Shown: positions 15,842-20,443 of the stretch, one piece after another
How the letters are laid out: the number at the start of each line of letters is the position of its first letter
Numbering within the stretch: the first letter of the stretch is position 1
NCBI GenBank assembly: GCA_035539855.1
Contig: DATLHO010000233.1
Coordinates: 1 to 20,443 of the forward strand
Reading direction: 5' to 3'
Source: DATLHO01 sp035539855
Lineage (GTDB): Bacteria > Bacteroidota > Ignavibacteria > OLB7
DNA: 20,443 nucleotides
Program-made: the position numbers and the translations under genes
The notes under the pieces: generated by a model
The model's input: the letters and a program-made list of their open reading frames with translations, nothing else
What the model was told of the DNA's origin: nothing
Database searches by the model: none

Positions 15842-16549
15842 ATGGCCATATCCATCGAGACGACCCAGAACGTCCAGATCGACTACGAGATCGCGAGCAT
15901 CGGCGACCGGGTGCTCGGCTCCATCGTCGACGGCTTCATCCTTCTTGCGTATATCATCGCGCTGTTGCTGCTGATCGGCGCCATCGACGTCCAGCTCGGT
16001 CCGGCATGGATGGTCATCTTCTACCTGCCGATGTTCCTGTACGATCTGCTCTGCGAGATCTTCATGGAGGGACAGTCCTTCGGCAAGAAGGCGATGCGCA
16101 CGAAGGTCGTGAAGGTCGACGGCTCGGAGCCCGGCGTGGGCAGCTACCTGCTGCGCTGGCTGCTGCGACCGGTCGACTCGTTCTTCATGCTCGGGCTCCT
16201 GGTGATCGCGGCCGGCGGCAAGGGACAGCGCCTGGGCGATCTGGCCGCCGGCACCACCGTCATCAAGAGGAAGCCGCGACTGACGCTCGACGAGACGCTG
16301 ATGCCGGAGGTCGACGAGGCGTACGTTCCGACCTACCCCGAGGTCGCGCGCCTGAGCGATCGCGACGTCGCGATCATCCGCGACGTCTTCTCGGCGTCGC
16401 GACGCCAGCAGACCCGCGCGACCGTCAACGCGCTGGCTGTGCGCGTCGCGACGATCCTCGGCATCGAGACGCCCGCCGACGTCGACGCGTTCCTCGAGAC
16501 CGTCGTGCGCGACTACACGTCGCTCACTCGAGGCGAGCAACGACTCTGA
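15842..16549 (+). CDS. RDD family membrane protein
   Basis: This 235-residue protein carries the RDD domain in its first 145 residues: an N-terminal IGDRVLGSIVD motif (Arg23, Asp30) at the first helix, a second helix (about 55-72), GQSFGKKAMRTKVVKVDG (77-94), and QRLGDLAAGT (Asp133) after the third hydrophobic segment. RDD proteins are small membrane proteins of mostly unknown role; some have been linked to transport. The last 90 residues form a soluble, helical, charged tail with no known motif. It stands divergently 120 bases from the SpoIIM gene. RDD genes frequently accompany this cluster elsewhere, so it is likely functionally tied to the minus-strand operon. Confidence 0.88.
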   Translation: MAISIETTQNVQIDYEIASIGDRVLGSIVDGFILLAYIIALLLLIGAIDVQLGPAWMVIFYLPMFLYDLLCEIFMEGQSFGKKAMRTKVVKVDGSEPGVGSYLLRWLLRPVDSFFMLGLLVIAAGGKGQRLGDLAAGTTVIKRKPRLTLDETLMPEVDEAYVPTYPEVARLSDRDVAIIRDVFSASRRQQTRATVNALAVRVATILGIETPADVDAFLETVVRDYTSLTRGEQRL

Positions 16550-16656
16550 CCACCACTTCACAGCACACCGATCGGCAGAGGAACGAGCTTCGGCATACGG
16601 ATTGTCATTCCGCATTCTCCAGGACGGGTCGAGTAACGACAACAATCCACTACACT

Positions 16657-16660
16657 GGAG
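16657..16660 (+). promoter_or_regulatory. Ribosome-binding site of the DUF892/H1-tail gene
   Basis: GGAG stands nine bases before the ATG at 16670 and supports that start. TACACT immediately upstream (16651-16656) resembles a -10 box, but a transcript from it would begin within or after the GGAG, so the two readings compete. Confidence 0.5.
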
Positions 16661-16669
16661 ACCGCATCC

Positions 16670-18106
16670 ATGCCGCTGAAATCACTGGACAAGGTCCTGC
16701 TCGATGAGCTGAAGGACCTCTACAGCGCCGAGAACCAGATCCTCAAAGCGCTGCCGAAGATGGCGAAGGCCGCCTCGTCGCCGCTGCTGAAGGAAGCGTT
16801 CACGAGCCACATCGAGCAGACGCGCGGACAGGTCGCGCGCCTCGACAGGATCGCCCGCCTGATGGGCGAGAAGTCGTTCAAGGGGAAGAAGTGCAAGGCG
16901 ATGGAGGGACTGCTCGAGGAGGGAACGGAGCTCATCGAGGAAGGAGGCGATCCGGCCGTGCTCGATGCGGCGATGATCGGAGCCGCCCAGAAGGTCGAGC
17001 ATTACGAGATCGCCGGCTACGGCACCGCGCGCACGCACGCCCGGCACCTGGGCCACGAGCAGGTCGCCCGGCTGCTGCAGGAGACGCTCGACGAGGAGGG
17101 CCAGACCGACAAGAACCTCACGAAGATCGCCCAGCGCAAGATCAACCTCGACGCGAAGGCCGAAGGCGACGACGGCGGACGCAAGGGCGGAGCCAAGGGT
17201 GCAGCGAAGGGCGGCGCGAAGAAGAGTGCAGCCAAGGGCGGCGCGCAGAAGAGTGCCGCCAAGGGCGGCGCGAGCAAGGGTGCAGCGAAGGGTGGCGTGA
17301 AGAAGGGCGCGACGAAGAGTGCTGCCAGGAGCGGCGCCGCGAAGAGCGGCGGCGCGAAGAGCGGCGCGAAGTCCGGAGCGCGCGGCACCAGCGGAGGATC
17401 CACCTCGGGGATGTCGCGCGGCGGTCGAGCAGGAGCGGGCTCGGTCGCCGGAGAGTCACGGACCTCCGCTCGTGAAGGGGCCAGCAGGATCGCCCGATCG
17501 GCTGCCGCCACGCGCACGTCCATGCCCGGCCCGGGCGTGACGTCGCGCTCGCTGCCCGCCGGAACGAAACGCGGCGGCGGCGCCACGAAGACGGCTGGCG
17601 GCCGCGCGACGGCGTCTCGATCGACATCGCCGGCAGGACGCGCGAAGGAGGCTCCCGCAGGTCGGGCCTCTGCGGCTCGGTCGACGAGAACGGGCGGGGA
17701 GGCGAAGGCCGCACCGCAGGCCCGCACGACCGCGGCGCCTGCGACTACCGCGCCTGCGACCACCGCGCCTGCGATTAGCTCGCCCACGGTATCGCCTTCG
17801 ACGCCGGCCGGCGGCAGCGCCGCGCCGACGAGCGGTGTGACGCCGTCGTCGCGTACCGCTCCCGGCGGCGATGTCGGCCAGGGACGGTTCGGTGGCGGCG
17901 GCGGTGGCGGCGATGCCTCGCAGGCAGAGATCGAGCGCGCCGGCCTGGGTCCGGAGGACATCGAGCACACGATCGAGGAGATCCGCTCCGGCGAGATCGC
18001 CGGTGGCTTCAGCGGCGCCGATGACTTCGTTGAGGGCGAGAGCTTCGAAGGCGCGGACGAGGGCGGCAATGCCGGCGACGCCTACGACGCATCGACCGGC
18101 GGATAA
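16670..18106 (+). CDS. YciE/YciF ferritin-like (DUF892) protein with histone H1-like tail
   Basis: Residues 1-160 form a complete DUF892 four-helix ferritin-like domain. Its acidic and His positions are present in DLYSAENQILKALPKMAKAA (Glu21), FTSHIEQTRGQVARLDRIARL (His47, Glu49), KVEHYEIAGYGTAR (Glu110, His111, Glu113) and LLQETLDEEGQ (Glu138, Glu142, Glu143). DUF892 proteins are about 160-170 residues and stress-linked; this one has 478. Residues 170-240 are a Lys/Ala/Gly/Ser tail with nine-residue repeats (KGGAKKSAA-like), as in bacterial H1-like proteins. Residues 240-350 are Arg/Ser/Gly/Ala-rich and still basic. Residues 351-400 are Ala/Thr/Pro-rich with APATT repeats, and 417-478 are acidic (AEIERAGLGPEDIEHTIEEI, then a Gly/Asp/Glu tail). 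A DNA-binding ferritin is inferred. It is a single-gene unit ended by a hairpin. Confidence 0.88.
   Translation: MPLKSLDKVLLDELKDLYSAENQILKALPKMAKAASSPLLKEAFTSHIEQTRGQVARLDRIARLMGEKSFKGKKCKAMEGLLEEGTELIEEGGDPAVLDAAMIGAAQKVEHYEIAGYGTARTHARHLGHEQVARLLQETLDEEGQTDKNLTKIAQRKINLDAKAEGDDGGRKGGAKGAAKGGAKKSAAKGGAQKSAAKGGASKGAAKGGVKKGATKSAARSGAAKSGGAKSGAKSGARGTSGGSTSGMSRGGRAGAGSVAGESRTSAREGASRIARSAAATRTSMPGPGVTSRSLPAGTKRGGGATKTAGGRATASRSTSPAGRAKEAPAGRASAARSTRTGGEAKAAPQARTTAAPATTAPATTAPAISSPTVSPSTPAGGSAAPTSGVTPSSRTAPGGDVGQGRFGGGGGGGDASQAEIERAGLGPEDIEHTIEEIRSGEIAGGFSGADDFVEGESFEGADEGGNAGDAYDASTGG
17207..17314 (+). repeat. In-frame 27 bp tandem repeat, four units
   Basis: Four consecutive 27-base units encode KGGAKKSAA, KGGAQKSAA, KGGASKGAA and KGGVKKGAT (residues 180-215). 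Units differ at several third positions and at a few residues, so the array is degenerate, but all stay in frame. Its length could vary between strains. Confidence 0.85.
17735..17779 (+). repeat. In-frame 15 bp tandem repeat, three units
   Basis: Three 15-base units encode APATT, APATT and APAIS (residues 356-370) in the proline-rich linker of the same protein. All begin GCGCCTGCGA. Confidence 0.8.
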
Positions 18107-18153
18107 CGCGAGGACGACATGTCCTCGGCCGGCACCTCCTGATCGCTCCTGCA

Positions 18154-18183
18154 CTCCCCCTCTCCGATCGCGGAGAGGGGGAG
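18154..18183. terminator. Hairpin after the DUF892 gene
   Basis: A perfect 12 bp stem (CTCCCCCTCTCC with GGAGAGGGGGAG) closes the six-base loop GATCGC, 47 bases after the DUF892 stop and 59 bases before the idi ATG. No T run follows on the plus strand, so it may be a terminator that needs no long U tract, an attenuating structure or a dispersed intergenic repeat. Confidence 0.65.
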
Positions 18184-18228
18184 CCGGGAGCGTGAGCGCC
18201 GCGTGGCGGTCGCATTGCGCCGCGGGCG

Positions 18229-18234
18229 TATCTT
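18229..18234 (+). promoter_or_regulatory. Putative -10 box (TATCTT) of the idi gene
   Basis: TATCTT lies eight bases before the ATG at 18243 with no Shine-Dalgarno between. Transcription would start zero to two bases before the ATG. It is the same hexamer as at 15831-15836. Confidence 0.45.
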
Positions 18235-18242
18235 CCCACCCG

Positions 18243-19316
18243 ATGTCCCAGTCCAACCAGTTCATCCAGTCCGACGCGAACCAGGCCGCCGGGGGCGCGA
18301 CGTCGAGCCGCAAGAAGGAGCACGTCGAGCTCTGCGTCGGCGAGGACGTGACGTTTCGCGGCAAGACGACGCGGCTCGAGCGCTACGAGCTCGTGCACTG
18401 CGCGCTGCCCGAGCTGGACTTCGACGAGGTCGACGCCTCGGTCGAGTTCCTGGGCCGGTCGTGCTCGATGCCGGTGCTCGTCAGCTCGATGACCGGCGGC
18501 TACGCCGACGCCGAGCGGATCAACCGCGAGCTCGCCGAGGTCTGTGAGGCGGTGCGGATTCCGATGGGCGTCGGCTCGCAGCGCCAGGCGCTCGAGAGCG
18601 CGGCGCAGCACGAGAGCTTTCGCGTCGCGCGCCGAGCGGCGCCATCGATCGCGCTCTTCGGCAACATCGGCGGCGCGGAGATCGCGCGAAGCGCCGACGT
18701 CGACGCGGTGCGCCGTCTGGCCGAGCTCATCGACGCCGACGGTTTCGCCATCCATCTGAACCCGCTCCAGGAGCTCATGCAGCCCGAGGGCAATCCGCAG
18801 TTCCGCGGCGTCCTCGCCGGCATCGAGCGCCTCGCTCGCGAGCTGGGCCTGCCGCTGATCGTCAAGGAGGTCGGCGCGGGTCTGTCGGCGGCGGTGATCC
18901 GCCGGCTGCTCGACGCGGGCGTCACGACGATCGACGTCGCCGGCGCCGGCGGCACGAGCTGGTCGGGCGTCGAGATCCTGCGACGCGACGACGGGCGCGA
19001 CGACGAGGAGTTCTGGGACTGGGGGATTCCGACGGCCGACGCGATCATCGAGGCACGGCCGCTCTGCGACGACGCCGGCGCGACGCTCATCGCCAGCGGC
19101 GGGATCGCCTCGGCGCGCGACGTCGCCGTCGCGATCGGACTCGGCGCGCACCTGGTGGGCTCCGCACGTCCGGTGCTCAAGCGACTTATCGAGCAGGGAC
19201 CCGACGCCCTTCGCGCCATGCTCGACACCTGGAACCGCCACCTGCGCGGCGCGCTGTTCCTTACCGGCTCGAGAACGATCGCCGATCTCCGCAACGCCAG
19301 GGTCGTGCGCACCTAG
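18243..19316 (+). CDS. fni: Type 2 isopentenyl-diphosphate delta-isomerase (FMN-dependent)
   Basis: This cytosolic FMN- and NADPH-dependent enzyme interconverts isopentenyl and dimethylallyl diphosphate, providing both substrates for prenyl synthases. The 357-residue protein shows the family motifs in order: RKKEHVEL (23-30), VSSMTGGY (80-87), PMGVGSQR (107-114), FGNIGGA (139-145), HLNPLQE (171-177) followed by QPEGN (180-184), VKEVGAGLS (207-215), DVAGAGGTSWSGVE (231-244), ASGGI (284-288) and the flavin phosphate-binding GSARP (306-310). About 20 residues rich in Gln, Ser and Ala precede the conserved start. The ATG at 18243 is chosen because the frame upstream is non-conserved and overlaps the DUF892 gene. 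The polyprenyl synthase follows after 40 bases, the next pathway step. Confidence 0.95.
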   Translation: MSQSNQFIQSDANQAAGGATSSRKKEHVELCVGEDVTFRGKTTRLERYELVHCALPELDFDEVDASVEFLGRSCSMPVLVSSMTGGYADAERINRELAEVCEAVRIPMGVGSQRQALESAAQHESFRVARRAAPSIALFGNIGGAEIARSADVDAVRRLAELIDADGFAIHLNPLQELMQPEGNPQFRGVLAGIERLARELGLPLIVKEVGAGLSAAVIRRLLDAGVTTIDVAGAGGTSWSGVEILRRDDGRDDEEFWDWGIPTADAIIEARPLCDDAGATLIASGGIASARDVAVAIGLGAHLVGSARPVLKRLIEQGPDALRAMLDTWNRHLRGALFLTGSRTIADLRNARVVRT

Positions 19317-19325
19317 CCCGGCATT

Positions 19326-19353
19326 CGCAATCCGCAACCAGCAACCCGCAATC
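19326..19353. repeat. Array of four heptanucleotide repeats
   Basis: Four contiguous 7-mers (CGCAATC, CGCAACC, AGCAACC, CGCAATC) fill most of the 40-base gap between fni and the polyprenyl synthase gene. The array ends three bases (GCC) before the TTG start at 19357. Unit length, position before a start codon and the shared TCGCC just before the start codon are as in the array at 244-278, although the heptamer differs. Confidence 0.85.
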
Positions 19354-19356
19354 GCC

Positions 19357-20331
19357 TTGAACCCGACCTTCGAACGCTACAAGACGCTCATCGACGAGCG
19401 CCTGCGCCGCTTCGCCGAGCGCTCCGAGCCGCAGTCGCTCTACGAGCCGACGCACTACGTGCTGGGCGGCGGCGGCAAACGCGTGCGCGGCGTGCTCGTC
19501 CTGCTGGCCGCCGACGCCGTCGGCGGAGCGGCCGATCGCGTCGTCGACGCCGGCGCCGCGGTCGAGACGCTCCACAACTTCACGCTCGTGCACGACGACA
19601 TCATGGATCGCGCCGAGACGCGGCGGGGTCGTCCGACCGTGCACACGCGATGGGACGAGGGCACGGCGATTCTCGCCGGAGACGTGATGATCGGGCTGGC
19701 GTACGAGGCGGTGATTCGTGGCGAGCTCGACAACAAGCTCGGGATCCTCGACGCGCTCACGCGGGGGATCATCGATGTCTGCGAGGGACAGGCGCTCGAC
19801 TGTGAGCTCGCGCGCCGGGTGTCGGTCTCTCTCGACGACTACCTGCACATGATCGCGATGAAGACCGCGCGCCTTGCCGAGACCGCGGCCGAGGTCGGCG
19901 CGATCGCCGGCGGCGGCACGCCCGAGCAGATCGCCGCGCTGCGCTCGTACGCGCGCAACATCGGCCTGGCATTCCAGATCCAGGACGACATTCTCGACAT
20001 CACCGCCGAGCAGGCCGACTTCGGCAAGCGCATCGGCGGCGACGTCATCGAAGGCAAGCGCACGTACCTGCTGGTACGCGCGCTGCAGTCGGTGACCGAC
20101 GGAGCCGACCGCGTGCTGCTCGACTGGCTGGTCGACGCGCACGGCCTTCCCGCGACCGAGGTCGCGAACATGCGCGACCTCTACGAGCGCAACGGCCTGA
20201 TCGCCGAGGCGCACGACGCGGTGCGGAGCTTCACCGCGCGCGCCGAGTCCGACGTCGCGGCGCACTTCGACGAGTCAGCGCGGCAGTCGCTGACCGATTT
20301 CGCAGAGATGCTGCTGGAGAGGAATTCGTGA
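19357..20331 (+). CDS. Short-chain polyprenyl diphosphate synthase
   Basis: This 324-residue cytosolic trans-prenyltransferase condenses isopentenyl diphosphate with allylic diphosphates. Visible motifs are GGGGKRVRG (37-45), the first Asp-rich motif HDDIMD (Asp80, Asp81, Asp84) followed by Arg89/Arg90, MKTARL with Lys169, the second Asp-rich motif QIQDDILD (Asp210, Asp211, Asp214), and GKR (233-235). Phe75, five residues before the first Asp, blocks the elongation pocket in many enzymes of this family, favouring a C15-C20 product; this is inference. HNFTLVHDDIMDRAETRRGR is close to the Bacteroidota form. The TTG start at 19357 has no Shine-Dalgarno but a heptamer array directly before it. 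The gene follows fni and overlaps HPr by four bases (GTGA). Confidence 0.93.
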   Translation: MNPTFERYKTLIDERLRRFAERSEPQSLYEPTHYVLGGGGKRVRGVLVLLAADAVGGAADRVVDAGAAVETLHNFTLVHDDIMDRAETRRGRPTVHTRWDEGTAILAGDVMIGLAYEAVIRGELDNKLGILDALTRGIIDVCEGQALDCELARRVSVSLDDYLHMIAMKTARLAETAAEVGAIAGGGTPEQIAALRSYARNIGLAFQIQDDILDITAEQADFGKRIGGDVIEGKRTYLLVRALQSVTDGADRVLLDWLVDAHGLPATEVANMRDLYERNGLIAEAHDAVRSFTARAESDVAAHFDESARQSLTDFAEMLLERNS

Positions 20332-20443
20332 TCGAAAAGGAGGTGACCATTCGCAACCGGGCCGGGCTGCACACGCGGCCCGCGGCGACGATCGTCAAGA
20401 AGGCCTCGCAGTACCGCTGCGAGCTCGTCATCAACAAGGACGG
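20328..20443 (+). CDS. HPr family phosphocarrier protein, cut by window edge
   Basis: Only the first 38 codons are present. They read as an HPr N-terminus: VTIRNRAGLHTRPAATIV, then KKASQYRCELVINKDG. The phosphorylated His15 lies in GLHTRPAA, at the canonical position, with Thr instead of the usual Ala at 16. HPr relays phosphate from enzyme I to sugar-specific PTS components or acts in regulation. The Ser46 region lies outside the window, so a regulatory (Crh/NPr-like) role cannot be judged. The start is GTG at 20328, overlapping the polyprenyl synthase stop as GTGA, with GAGAGGA about five bases upstream. Pairing with isoprenoid genes rather than PTS genes is notable, but neighbours to the right are unseen. 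Confidence 0.9.
   Translation, partial: MIEKEVTIRNRAGLHTRPAATIVKKASQYRCELVINKD

Noticed and set aside
15722..16645. Long upstream extension of the SpoIIM reading frame
   Set aside because: It runs antisense through the RDD gene and has no SpoIIM-like sequence; the ATG at 15721 with TATATT is better.
17017..18069. Open frame of 350 codons opposite the DUF892 tail
   Set aside because: Pro/Ala-rich translation caused by the repeat composition of the plus-strand gene; the plus-strand DUF892 domain and its GGAG site decide the strand.
17871..18242. Upstream extension of the fni reading frame
   Set aside because: It overlaps the DUF892 gene out of frame and crosses the hairpin at 18154-18183; conserved sequence begins after 18243.

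Overview
The window is chromosomal DNA from a GC-rich (about two thirds G+C by eye), Gram-negative bacterium. Lipoprotein signal peptides and a barrel-like envelope lipoprotein point to an outer membrane. Three features point to the Bacteroidota/Gemmatimonadota (FCB) side of the tree: the polyprenyl synthase signature HNFTLVHDDIMD, the paired membrane proteins in a SpoIIM/DUF4129/DUF4350/MoxR/DUF58 cluster, and TAnnTT boxes close to start codons. This placement is an inference, and the exact phylum cannot be settled from the sequence alone. There is no phage, IS transposase, CRISPR array, rRNA or tRNA. No stretch longer than 300 bases lacks a gene.

Layout. Positions 7-808 (+) hold an amphi-Trp small protein and a DUF4188 protein, separated by an array of five heptamers. 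A strong hairpin (844-883) separates them from a convergent lipid-anchored subtilisin-like protease (904-2079, -). A divergent envelope lipoprotein follows (2322-3026, +), then aconitase acnA (3297-6164, +). acnA is bracketed by two copies of a ~110 bp palindromic element in opposite orientation (3058-3173 and 6217-6322). Next come a rhomboid protease (6374-7051, -), a hairpin terminator (7131-7165), and a second lipid-anchored subtilase paralogous to the first (7188-8327, -).

Positions 8556-15721 (-) form one long gene cluster. In transcription order it encodes SpoIIM-family protein, two paralogous multi-spanning membrane proteins, DUF4129 protein, DUF4350 protein, MoxR AAA+ ATPase and DUF58 protein. 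Genes overlap or are closely spaced. An RDD membrane protein (15842-16549, +) is transcribed divergently; both first genes have a near-identical TATnTTCGGnAATG start region, suggesting leaderless mRNAs. MoxR/DUF58 pairs elsewhere act as chaperone-type systems for envelope or metal-dependent proteins; the role of this version is not established.

The right end is read on +. It starts with a YciE/YciF-type ferritin-like protein (DUF892) fused to a histone H1-like Lys/Ala/Gly repeat tail and an acidic C-terminus (16670-18106). After a hairpin come type 2 isopentenyl-diphosphate isomerase (18243-19316), a second heptamer array, a short-chain polyprenyl diphosphate synthase (19357-20331), and HPr, overlapping it by 4 bases and cut by the window edge.

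The most unusual points are the ferritin/H1-tail fusion, the heptamer arrays that replace Shine-Dalgarno sites, the paired palindromes around acnA, the apparent leaderless starts, and the two sister lipoprotein subtilases with the same DPIA-containing C-terminus.
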